The notes beneath the pieces are model-generated. The model was not told the DNA's origin, did not search any database, and saw only the letters and a program-made list of their open reading frames with translations. Position numbers and translations under genes: made by a program. This document shows, in pieces, positions 1 through 10,400 of a stretch of 64,000 nucleotides of DNA. Position 1 is the stretch's first letter. Every line of letters starts with the position of its first letter. The stretch comes from Ehretia macrophylla (taxonomy: Eukaryota; Streptophyta; Magnoliopsida; Boraginales; Ehretiaceae): assembly GCA_037974665.1 (NCBI GenBank), contig CM075764.1:83289825-83353824 (forward strand). Reading direction: 5' to 3'.

Positions 1-137
1 ATTTTCCTACATTGCATCGAAAGTATCAAAGTGTTGCATTTATTCCAGAGTTATGCAAATGCATTACAAATATTATGGTTTGAGTGCTGCAAATACAGTC
101 ACATCAGTTTTCATGTCTCGGGTGATGATGTACCTAG

Positions 138-303
138 TGTAACACCCTTTTGTACTTGAGTTATTGTATAAAAGCTAGTTATTACATAATTCTCTACATA
201 TTATTCCTCTTTAAGTTATAAAAAGTTATATACATGAAATCGCAATGATAGTAAATATAGACTTTGACCTAGTCTTGAGAAGGGTCGGGTTGGGGTTATT
301 ACA
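138..303 (+). repeat. Short LTR-like segment (166 bp)
   Basis: The segment begins TGTAACACCC and ends GGGTTGGGGTTATTACA, which are typical terminal sequences of plant gypsy LTRs, but it is only 166 bp long. It lies where the protease-RT linker of the decayed gypsy pol should be, just before the recognisable pol frame resumes near 305. The flanks (CCTAG and TTAAG) are not a clear TSD. It could be a solo LTR of a very small (TRIM-like) element or a chance resemblance in decayed sequence. Confidence 0.35.
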
Positions 304-304
304 T

Positions 305-1500
305 TAAGGGCCAAGATTTTTCTACTGATCTTATCTTACTTCCTATCTGAGAGTATGATGTTATCTTGGGTATGGATTGACTTTCCAAGTATGATGCTCA
401 ATTGAACTATAGAACAAAGGTTGTGAAGTTTCGATTGCTAGGTTAGCCAGTGGTTGAGGTAGCAGAAAACCGAGATGCTACGAAGAGTTTCATCATCTCA
501 TCAGCCAAAGCTATTAAGTTGGTGGGAAAAGGGTGTTCATGTTATTTAGCTTATCTGATTAACAAGCCATCTGATAAGCTAAAGTTGGATGAAGTTCCTA
601 TAGTTCCGGAATATCCAAATGTATTTCCTGATGAGCTGCCAAGACTGTCGCCAGAAAAAGATATTGAATTTGTGATTAATGTACTTCCCGGTACTCGACC
701 AATCTCTAAGTCAGCATACCGGATGGCACCAGAAGAGCTTAAAGAGTTGAAAATCCAGTTGTAGAAGGTATTAAAAAAAGATTTTTCCAGCAGAGTTCAT
801 CACCGTGGGGAGCACCAGTTTTATTTGTGAAAAAGAAGGATGGTACCTTGAGATTATGCATTGATTATCTGGGTTTGAATCAGGTGACCATCAAGAACAA
901 ATATATTTTGCCACTGATTGACGAGTTGTTTGATCAACTATAGGGAGCCAAAGTCTATTCTAAATTTGACTTGAGGCAAGGGTACTATCAACTCCATATC
1001 CGTAAGGAAGACATTCCAAAGTCTGCTTTCAGTACGGACATTATGAATTTGTAGTTATGCCCTTTGGACTAACTAATGCGGCTGCAACATTCATGGATCT
1101 TATGCACCGAGTCTTTTAGCCGTACTTGGATCAGTTTGTGGTAATCTTCATTGATGATATCTTGGTATATTCTAAGTCTGAATCGGAGCATAAGCAACAT
1201 CTACGACTTGCCATACAGAAACTTCAGGAACATCAGTTGTTTGCAAAGTTCAGTAAGTGTGAATTCTGGCTGCAATAGATATCTTTTCTAGGCCATATGA
1301 TTACATAACAGGGTATTTCAGTGGATCCCACTAAGATTGATGTTGTGATATCTTGGAAAAGGCCAGAGAACATGACAGAGGTTTGCAGCTTCCTTGGTTT
1401 GGCAGGTTACTACCGTAGGTTTATGAAGGACTTTTCTAAGATCGCATGACCATTTTCTAAACTAACTCAGAAAAGAACGAGCTTTGTGTGGGATGAGAAT
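305..1500 (+). pseudogene. gypsy pol: protease C-terminus and reverse transcriptase (broken)
   Basis: Conceptual translation with frame changes gives the motif run GMDWLSKYDAQLNY at about 370-410 (end of the protease domain). The RT entry region ([17 protein letters not shown]) lies at about 700-755. Then come [16 protein letters not shown], a CIDY motif, the [11 protein letters not shown] block near 960-995 and the catalytic block [11 protein letters not shown] at about 1147-1180. A stop and a frameshift occur at about 762-780, and there are in-frame stops near 940, 1050, 1118, 1276 and 1448. RT copies retrotransposon RNA into DNA in cytoplasmic particles; this copy cannot make a full product. 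The open stretch 450-764 is only a fragment of this region. Confidence 0.85.
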
Positions 1501-1654
1501 GTGAGAATGGTTTGCAAGAATTGAAAAAGAAATTGACTTCCACTCCGATACTTGTGTTACTAGAGGGAATATGAGGTGAGTTTGGGTTGTGTACTTATGT
1601 AGGATGGTTGGGTAATCGCCTATGCTTCTCGGAAGCTAAAGCCATATGAGGTGA

Positions 1655-2003
1655 ACACTATCTGACTTATGATTTGGAGTTGGCAGCCATCATGTTTGCT
1701 TTGAAAAAGTGGCGTCACTATTTGTGGGGCAGTAAGTTTGAAATCTTCATTGATTATAAAAGCTTGAAATACTTGTTCTCACAAAAGGAATTGAATATGA
1801 GGCAGAGAAGATGGATGGAGCTTTTGGATGATTATAGTTGTTATATCAATTATTTGCCTAGGAAGGCTAATGTTGTGGCGGATGCTCTTAACCAGAAGGC
1901 GAGCATTGCAAGTTTGGCAATCAAAGAGTGGGAAATGCTTGGGGAAACTAGATATTGGAAACAGGAGTTGAATCAATTTGGAGTGAGGTGTGCACACTTG
2001 TAA
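1655..2003 (+). pseudogene. gypsy pol: RNase H domain fragment
   Basis: The frame carries [19 protein letters not shown], then [24 protein letters not shown] and [11 protein letters not shown]. These are the landmarks of Ty3/gypsy RNase H downstream of RT. The usual TDHKSL block reads IDYKSL, so a position normally occupied by a conserved Thr-Asp-His is altered. A stop at about 2001 separates it from the integrase. RNase H degrades the RNA strand during reverse transcription. Its order relative to its neighbours leaves no doubt about identity, but it is part of a dead polyprotein. Confidence 0.85.
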
Positions 2004-2034
2004 ATTCAACCCTTATTGTTGTCTCAGATTAGAG

Positions 2035-2960
2035 AAGCTCAACGGCTTGATGAAAAGCTTCAGAAATCAAGGATCAGATCAAGGATGATCAATCTGATTT
2101 CAGATTACATGAGGATGGCTTCTACCATTTCGGAACAGGGTGTGTGTTCCCGATAAACCGAATCTGGGGAGAGAAATTCTTGAGGAAGCTCACAATTCAA
2201 AGTACACCATTCATCCTAATGGAAACAAGATGTACCGGGATTTGAAAAAGTACTATTGGTAGAATAACATGAAGAGGGATGTTGCCCAGTTTGTATCCAG
2301 ATATTTGACTTGTCAACGGGTGAAAGCAGAGCATCAACGACCTGCAAGGTTACTTCAGTCGTTGGCAATACCAGAATGGAAATGGGAACATGTTATGACG
2401 GACTTTGTCACTAATTTGCCTAGGTCACCAAGAGCGTGTAATGTGGTTTGGGTTGTCGTGGACCGTTTGACTAAGATAGCTCATTTTATTCCAATGAGGA
2501 AACAAGATGATCTTGAGAATTTGGTAGATCTTTATGTGGCTAACATTGTTAAACTTCATGGGATACCAGCAAGCATTATATATGATCGAGACCCTCAGTT
2601 TACTTCTAAGTTTTGGCAGCGTCTTCAAGAAACATTAGGTACCAAGTTGAATTTCAGTACAGCGTATCATCCTCAGACCAATGGTCAATCGAAGAGAACT
2701 ATTCAAATTCTGGAAGATATGTTGAAGGCTTGTGTGTTAGACTTCGGGAAGAGCTGGAAGAAACATTTGCTAGTAGTCGAGTTTGCCTATAATAATAGTT
2801 ATCAAGCGAATATTGGGATGACACCTTATGCAGCTTTGTACGGGCGTAAATGTCGATCACCTTTGTACTGGGATGTAGTAGGAGAGATGAAGGTTGTTGA
2901 TCCAACTGCCAGAACTTCTAGAGAAGATTGAGAATGTTCAGTTAATCAGGTAGAGAATGC
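2035..2960 (+). pseudogene. gypsy pol: integrase core with lost catalytic Glu
   Basis: After a decayed zinc-binding region (HPNGNKMYRDLKKYYW, stop, NNMKRDVAQFVSRYLTCQ), the longest open stretch (2269-2931) covers the integrase catalytic core. The first Asp is in HVMTDF and the second is in IIYDRDPQF. The third acidic residue, normally Glu in NGQSERT-type motifs, reads Lys here (NGQSKRT, near 2683-2697). One of the two zinc-binding cysteines in the SRCLTC-type motif is Tyr (SRYLTC). Both changes would abolish integration. The core continues through FAYNNSYQ and YGRKCRSPLYW, and the frame is lost just after 2931. Confidence 0.88.
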
Positions 2961-3289
2961 TGACAGCTCAGAGAAGATACAAGAGTTATGTTGATAAACA
3001 CCGTCAGGATTTGGAGTTCGTAGTTGGGGATTGAGTCTTCTTGAAATTATCTCCTCATAAGGGCTTTGTTCGTCATGGTAAATGTGGTAAATCGAGTCTG
3101 AGATTTGCTGGGCCGTTTGAGATTATTGACAAAGTGGGCAAATTGGAATTTGGCTGGCTTTACCACATAATCTCTCTAATATTCATGATGTCTTTTACAT
3201 ATCTACATTGAGGAAGTATTATCTAGATATTTCTCATATATTAGAACTAGAGCCGTTGTAGCTTGGTGAGAATCTGTCTTATGAGGAAC

Positions 3290-3445
3290 AACCAATTTGT
3301 ATCCTAGACCAAATGGATCGAGAGTTGAGATCAAAGAGAATTCCTATGGTTAAAGTATTGTGGAATCATCATGGCGTAGAAGAACTTACTTGGGAAAGAA
3401 GATATCAGATTGAGCAGCAGTATCTAAATTTGTTCCAAGTAGCAA
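3290..3445 (+). pseudogene. gypsy pol: chromodomain
   Basis: The C-terminal reading frame contains MDRELRSKRIPMVKVLW, followed by the GVEELTWE block and a final QQYLNLF. This pattern (basic stretch, VKVLW, E-x-TWE, hydrophobic end) is the chromodomain found at the integrase C-terminus of chromoviruses such as the Tekay/Del clade. In live elements it guides integration to particular chromatin. It ends about 40 bp before the polypurine tract. The clade call rests on this domain plus the long LTRs; the exact lineage would need a tree. Confidence 0.75.
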
Positions 3446-3472
3446 GTAAGAATTTCAAGGATGAAATTTCTT

Positions 3473-3487
3473 TAAGGAGGGGGAAGA
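3473..3487 (+). other. Polypurine tract of gypsy element A1
   Basis: The purine run AAGGAGGGGGAAGA lies directly before the LTR start TGTGAGACCCCG. It is the expected primer site for plus-strand DNA synthesis, and it fixes the 5' boundary of the 3' LTR at 3488. Confidence 0.85.
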
Positions 3488-5715
3488 TGTGAGACCCCGA
3501 ATTTGCCCTTATGTGCAATTACATGTTTTCACTTGTCTATATGTTATTTGAATTAATATATATATATACATATGTGATTTACTAAATGATATTAAGTTAA
3601 ATGTGCATTTTAAAGTCATTTGATTAACATTTTTGATGACTTTTGATCTTCTTTGGCAAAACTATGCATTATACTTTAATTATATGAAATAATATGTTTA
3701 AATATGTGTTTTGTCATCTAAATTAATCCTACAATGGAAAAATTGAGGTTAGAATCAAAGAACAAAGGTTAACTTAGTCATTTGTCTTTTAAAAATAAAA
3801 TTTAGGCAACTTTGACTAGTTGTCTTCCTTTGACTTTGCAATATAAGCTAATATACATACATTACAAAGCACAAAACACCTAAAACATGCACACACATTG
3901 CCGTGAGCTCCCAAGAAAGAAGAAGAATATTTTTTTCTAGGTTTTCAAACATTTTTTTGAAGAAAATACTTGATTCAAAGCCAAATACTTCCATTCAAAG
4001 CTTGATTTTGCCAATTCAACTTGTGTTCTACCTATGTCTAGCCTTTCTTTGCATCAAAGGTGAGGGAAAAACTAGATCTCAAAATTAAAGTTTATGTCAA
4101 AGTTTTGAAATTGCATATATAGTTGTTGTATGGTTATAATAGCTTGTGATTATTGCTAGATAGGTGTTGTAGACTAACATAGTGTGATTTTTGCTAATTT
4201 AAACGGTAGCTTGTTATAGTTTTATTTTATATGTTATTATTTTGATTATTTAGCTAATATATGGTCTTATTTTTATTGTATTGGTTGTTTATAGGTTGTA
4301 TTGCTTGAATATACTTGTATAGTATAGAATAGCAAAGTTATAATGCAAAAATGATGAAATGTTAGATGGTTTAGTGGCTGAATTTTTTATCTGCCTATGC
4401 ATTGGGTTGTCGGGCTTGTTGGGCTTGTTTTGGATGTCTTTTGGGTTGAGGTTTAGGTGCTTGCTTAAGTGGTTAAGTGATAGGAGAAGGTTCGGGGGTT
4501 GTTTGTTTGTTAATTTTTCAGTTATGTTGTTAGAAAGTTGGGTTTATGTTACTTTGAATTAGTTGAGTGTTGTTTTAAGTTGTTTTGCATTGTTTGTGTG
4601 GTTAGAACTTGAGTTGGTGTTAAGTAGGCTCGGGGTTGGTTAAATGTTGAAGTGTATGTTACTTTGTCATCTAATTAAAGTGTCTTAAGTGTTTTATAAG
4701 TGTTGAGTTTGCCAATTGTTGAAGTGTTGTTTAGTTGGTTGTTAAGTGTTACAGTGCCGAAGGACAACCTACCTTGTTGTTCTCTTAGAATATTAAGTGT
4801 CAAGTTTTAAATGATGTAAGACATGATAAGGTTGTGTTACCTCGAGCGGTATTGGGCTTGCCGGGTTGCATTGGAATGACTATCATGTTCTATCTCATAT
4901 CCCGTATGATCGAAGAATGTTCATGGGTATGGGTCTAGCTTGGGTACTTCCGAATGTATAAGTGGGAGATATAAGAAGTCGGTTGAGTTTGTGATGGCGG
5001 TATAAGGAGCTACATCAGCAAGTGTTATCGTATCCTTATTGTTTGGTTACTTATCTTGTTTTAATTGAGATATTGTTGCATCCGTGCATTCATTGTTTCT
5101 AAGGGTGTTTTCGAAAGGGTTTTATGAAAATGTTTTCAAAACCTCCTATTGAACCCTCACTGAGTTGGTGGAAACTCACCCTGTTTGTTAACCTTTCAGG
5201 TAAGCCTGCGCAAGACCCAGTGTTTGTGCCTCAGGAAGTTGAGGTTGAGCCTTATGTGGACAAGTCTTATGTGCCAGAGCCCCACCCTTGAGTGCTTGTT
5301 TAGGGAAGCTCATATGTTGTCTTTATGTTTATGTTTATGTTGAATGTATGAAATACTTGAAGCTTGTAATGTATAATTTACTTTAAATTAGTGGTTTGTA
5401 TAATGCTAAGCTTCTATAGTCTTTCTTTTGGATATGAATATGTTGATAGGCTAGCTTGGTATCTATTTTGAATATGTATAATATGGTTTGTCTTAAATGG
5501 TTGAGACAGAGGCATTGTACTTTGTTTTAATGTTGGTTGGTTGAAATATGAAATGTATTGGCTGTCTTGGGGTTTTGGTGAAGTGGTTGTTGGTTGTGGT
5601 TGTTTGAAGTTGAACCATTTTAGAGTTATGTTGTCCATATTACAGATGTTATAATGCCGAAATTCTGTCGCGTTCTAACTTGATCATAAGTGGGGTCGTG
5701 TTGGGGAGTGATACA
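3488..5715 (+). repeat. 3' LTR of gypsy element, group A (A1)
   Basis: This 2.2-kb LTR starts TGTGAGACCCCG and ends GGGAGTGATACA. It is homologous over its length to the solo LTR A2. Internal marks are a donor-like AAAG/GTGAGGG at 4056-4066, a GGACAAC-CTACCTT-GTTGT hairpin at 4761-4784, a long-range stem CATGATAAG...CTATCATG at 4821-4888 and a GTATCC box near 5029. A CTCACTGAGTT...AACTCACC hairpin lies at 5157-5180, and an acceptor-like CTTTCAG/G ends at 5199. After the acceptor a 30-codon frame ends PEPHP-stop. A live LTR would drive and terminate transcription; internal function of the module is inferred. Confidence 0.85.
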
Positions 5716-7110
5716 CATCAATCATAAATGCATTTTTTTATAAACTTGGTGGCTTTAGTTGAAGAAATAAGCAAATTCCATGAAGAATCACGACTCCCCG
5801 ATACTTCTATCATTGGTTGGTCTGGTAACTGAAATTTCACAATTTAGGTTCTACTATCAACATACTTTGCAAGCCAATCCATACCCAAAAGGATTCCATA
5901 ATCTTGATCATGAAGTAAGATAAAGTCAACAACAATTCTTGGTCCTTAGGCGAAATTTCACATGCTTCAGCTCCACATAATACTCAATCACAAGTTCAGT
6001 ACCATAGGCGTGCCAACTTCAATTATATAAGGCAAACTCTCTACTTGCATATTAACAGGTTGTACTTAAGGAAATGTGATAAAAGAATGGGTGGTATCAA
6101 AGTCAATCAATACCTTAACAAACTGGTTTAAAATTAGAATTTACCTTCAATCACAGCTACTACCTCGGGGCAATTCCTGCTGATCACTAGCACAAATTCT
6201 GGCCGGTACATGCTGAGTAGGTACATCACCAGTAGGCCTACCTTGGGCACCCCTGCCTGTAGTCTGGGTACAATCCTTCTACCGTTTCGGACAGTTCTTC
6301 GTTCTATGCTAGTCACTGCCACATCATGTACAACTCCCAGATTTTCTCCAACAATTAGATTCGAGGTGGCCTTTACATTCACAAAAGGTACAATCTTTAA
6401 CTTGATCCGCTGCCTTATTCCCCAAAGAACCTAGAAGGAAGGAAGTAGTTGAACCATCCTATTAAGACCTCACAATAGTCAGCCTAAACTGGCCTTGAGT
6501 CTAAGTCTTAAATTTCGGGCATTCCCTTGCTCAGTGTTGGTCATCACCGTATCCCAAGCATTTTCCCAATCTCATCCAACAGTTGTCTTCCAAGTGGCCC
6601 TTCCGTTTACAATAAGTGCAGTATGGAGCTGGTACAATAACACTAGTACCTAAGAAACCCTGTGCTGATGGAGCCACCGAACTGCCATGCTGAGCCCTCG
6701 CAACAACCGGCCTATCTTGCTTCTGTAGCTGACTCTGTCGACTCTGAGGGTGAAAATATCTCCGCTGGTCGTGGGGCTGAAAAGGCCTCCTGCTCAGCTG
6801 ACTCGACCCTGCTCTTTCCTCATTCTTTCCTTTCTCAGCTCTTGTTGTAATGAAAAGGGCTTCACCATAGGTGGAAAACTGAGAAGAAGCCAAGATGTTT
6901 CGGATCTCTGACCTCAACCCTCAAATAAATCTCCTGATCTTCTTCTCTGTAGTTTGCACCATCCCTGGAGCATAATGTTACAGTTGATTAAACTGGGTTG
7001 CATATTGTGCAACCGTTAAATTTCATTGTTGAAAGGTCATTAATTCATTCCTCCGAAGTCTTCCCCTGATTTCGAGAGCTCTGGCAACCATCCTTACTTC
7101 ACCCTAAACG
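5716..7110 (-). pseudogene. Minus-strand gypsy gag and protease remnant (element C)
   Basis: Read on the minus strand from about 7110 downwards, the frame gives LTVAQYATQFNQL, then IRRFI and GLRSEIRNILASSQF (retrotransposon gag domain). A nucleocapsid zinc knuckle CTYCKRKGHLEDNCW (C-x2-C-x4-H-x4-C) lies near 6580-6625. Downstream, the decayed protease begins near 6115-6075, where the usual DSGATHSF reads IDFDTTHSF. The remainder of protease runs to about 5780. Stops occur throughout. The remnant is cut at 5715 by the inserted A1 element, and upstream it is interrupted by solo LTR B1 at 7469. Together with the PBS and LTR C it forms one minus-strand element. Confidence 0.85.
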
Positions 7111-7468
7111 AGTCACCCATATTTTATAACATATATGCAGTTATATCACATGAAAAGCAAGTACAACACAATGCATAATTATCATATAATGCAACATTAT
7201 CACGTGACAGACAATTAACATACAGGAAACAAGTATCACATAAACAGGTTATAAGCAATTGATATTATATAAGAAACAAGCTTCACATAAAACATATTGA
7301 TCACGTAATGCACATTCTAAACACACAAGAAGCAAATATCACATTATGAACACTCGTCTCATATTATGGCCATATATTACACATTTAACACATACTATAC
7401 ATGTACACATTGTCCATTTAACACACTTCGCATGCATTCACTCAAGGGTTGTTACTCGACAGACCGAA
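7111..7468 (-). other. Gypsy 5' leader/gag-start remnant, no open frame
   Basis: AT-rich, non-coding sequence between the recognisable gag and solo LTR B1. By position it is the 5' part of element C, between gag and the primer-binding site, which lies beyond B1. It has many CACAT/ATCACAT near-repeats, and I see no gene in it. Confidence 0.4.
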
Positions 7469-10400
7469 TGTGATACCTCGAACCCAGCATATAGTAAATA
7501 GTGCCTAATTGCATTTGTCCGTATGTTATTTGATGGATAATGTGAATTATGTGAGGTTTAATATATTTTTTAATAGTTACTATTCATAAATATTTCCAAC
7601 TATTTTATTTTTCTAATTTCATATTTTTCCCATAATATGACTTATATGAGGTATGAGAAAATTATTATTTCTTGCATTGCATGCTCGGAGTGCGAGAGAA
7701 AAAAAAATTACTTGCTCAAATGTATGAATAGTAATTTTTAGCATTTTGTTTTGGGCCTTTAATTGTCTAGTTTTGTTTTGAGCCATTGCAGTGGACTTAA
7801 TTGATTTTCTTAAGCCCAAAACATTAGCCCAAAAGTCCAAGCCCATATATGTGAGACCCCGAATTTGCCCTTATTTGCAATTACATGATTTCACCTGTTT
7901 ATATGTTATTTGAATTAAAATATGTTAATTAAGTGATTATAACATCTATTACATGATATGTGAGTATTCATGAAATTTTTATAAAAATCTGCATCGAAAA
8001 TTTTATCGTTGATATTTATGAATAGTGTTTGAAGTGCACGTCCGCTAAAATTTTGATACAGGTCATTTAAACGTTTTAAATACTAGTCCTCCATTATTAA
8101 TAAACCCATATTTTAATAAACATTATTTATGAAACTGATTAGGAATTTAAATAGATTTTACGGGCAAAAAAATACATTTTTAAGCAAAATAGTGATTTCT
8201 GCAACATTTAAGTCTTGCGTTGACTTTTGTTGACCTAGTATATATTAAATACAAATTATATTTTATCTTAAATATTTCTAAAATGGCACAATTGAAAAAT
8301 GCATTTAAAAGACATTTGAAAAATAAATAATATGAGTTTTTCATCGTCTTTTGCAAAAATAAGCATTTTATTTTAATTGTAGGTAAATATAAGCTTATGA
8401 ATATTAGTGACCCTCAAAATATAGTCTACTAAATATATAGTATAAGTTAGATAGTATTATTATTACTATTTTTGGCTAAAACAACTAAAAATAACTAAGT
8501 TAATTAAGTTGACTTTGTTGTCTTCCATTGATCCTTTGCTTATAAGATGAAAACACACATTAAAACAAGCCAAAAACACGACACAAACACATACAAAACC
8601 GTGAGTTCAAGGAGGAGGAAGAAGAAGAACATTTTCAAGGTTTTTCAAAGCATTTTTCACATAAAAACTTCATTTCAAGGCCAAATCACTTCATTCAAAG
8701 CTTAAAATTGTTTGTTGGGCAACTATTCTACCTATTCCTAGCATTACTTTGGATCAAAGGTGAGAGAAAAATTTAGATCTAGAAATTAAAGTTTACATAG
8801 AAATTCTATAACTGCATATTTAACAGATGTTTTGTTAATCTGTGTTTAGCTTATTGCTAGTTAAGTGTTGTTGACTAACTTAGTTGAATTATAGCCATTT
8901 CTATTCGTAGTAGCATGTATTTTTATTTTCCAAGTATTAAAATGATAATTTGGCTTATTTCTTGAATAATTATAGTTGTAGTAGTTGAAATTGAGTTGTA
9001 GTTGCTTCTATATTCTTGTTAATTGTTTTGTAGTAATGTTGTAATGCCAAATTTTTAATTAGAGTGCCATGTTAAAATGTCAAAAAATTCAGCCTTGTAT
9101 GCATTGCCAATTTTGACTTGTTGGGCTTGTTTTGGTTAGCTTTTGGGTTGTATTAGAAGTGGTTTATGTACTTGCATTAATGGTTGAAAGATAGAAAGAA
9201 GTTCGGGGGTTATTAGGTTTCTAGATTGTAAGTTATGATGTTTAGAAGTTTGTGTAATCTTTCTTTGAAATGTCTAAGTGTTGTCTTTAATTGTTTGATA
9301 TTGTTTATGTAGTTGATATTTGAGTAGGTTCGAGTTTGAAAGCATGTTGAAATGTGTGCTGAGTTGGATGACCTACTTTGTCATCTAACTTAAGTGTTTG
9401 AATTGTATAGTTGTTGATTGTTTAAATGTTGTTTAATTGATTGTTGAAATATTGTTTAATTGATTGTTGATTATTGAAGTGCCGGGAGTCAGGCAACTTA
9501 CCTTGTTGTTCTCTTGGGATATAATTGTCAAGTGTTGTGCCGGGAGTCAGACAACCTTCTTTTTTGTTCTCTCCGAATATAAAGAGTCAAGTGTCAATTG
9601 TTGTTGTGAGCCATGATAGTGTTGTGTCATTTTGAGAGGCATCCCGGGTTGCTGGCACAGTTATCATGTGTTAATCCCTATCTCGTGTGGTCGGAGAGTG
9701 CCATGGAGTATGGGTCTAGAATAAGGTACCTCAGGAATGTATCAGTGGGCGTTTTAAGAAGTTGGTTGAGATCGTGATGACATATGGAGCTACACCAACT
9801 AGTGTATCCTTTTAATGTGAATGGTTATTTGTGTTGTTTTAATTGAATAAGCGTTGGTGATGAAGTTTATTGATTGTTATTGTTCATAGGATGATTTCCC
9901 GAGTGGTAAAGTAAATGTTTTTCAAAACATCTTTCGAATCCTCACTGAGCTTTGTTATATATAAGGTCACCTTCATTCGTTTATTCATCAGGTGTAACTA
10001 ATCCAGATTTTGGGTACGTCCCTCAAGAAGCTGAGAATGTACCGTTTGTTGAGGAGTCATATGTGCCAGAGTCTTGTCCATGATGTCTTGGCCGGAGTTC
10101 TCTTTTTGCTGTCTTATATGTTAGAACAAGTTGTATTATATTTACTCTAAAGTTTGTGTTGTATAAGATGTTAAAGATAGTGAAAAGTATAATGCTAGCT
10201 TAGTTGTCTTACTTTGGATTATGAGTTGTTTGCTAGTCCAATTTTATATCTACTATGCATATGTATAATATAGCTTGAGGTATGTTGTTGAAACGGAGGT
10301 GTATGACTTGTGGTTGGAATGGTGTACAGTTGTTTAATGTATTATGTGGAATATTGATGAATGGTTGTGGAATTGTTGTTAATATTCGGAGTTGGTTGTG

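Larger units (their letters stand above)
1..5715 (+). mobile_element. Ty3/gypsy chromovirus, decayed, 5' part outside window
   Basis: An LTR retrotransposon on the plus strand enters from the left edge and ends with its 3' LTR. The order is end of protease, reverse transcriptase, RNase H, integrase, chromodomain, polypurine tract, LTR, which is the order of chromovirus-type Ty3/gypsy elements. Multiple stops and frameshifts break the pol frame, so it is inactive. Its right end abuts minus-strand gag/protease sequence of another gypsy element, so it appears to have inserted there. The 5' LTR and gag are not in the window, so the TSD cannot be checked. Bases 1-137 cannot be assigned to a domain; they may be a decayed part of this element. 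Confidence 0.85.

Noticed and set aside
2425..2905. Minus-strand frames opposite the integrase
   Set aside because: Antisense shadows of the gypsy integrase reading frame.
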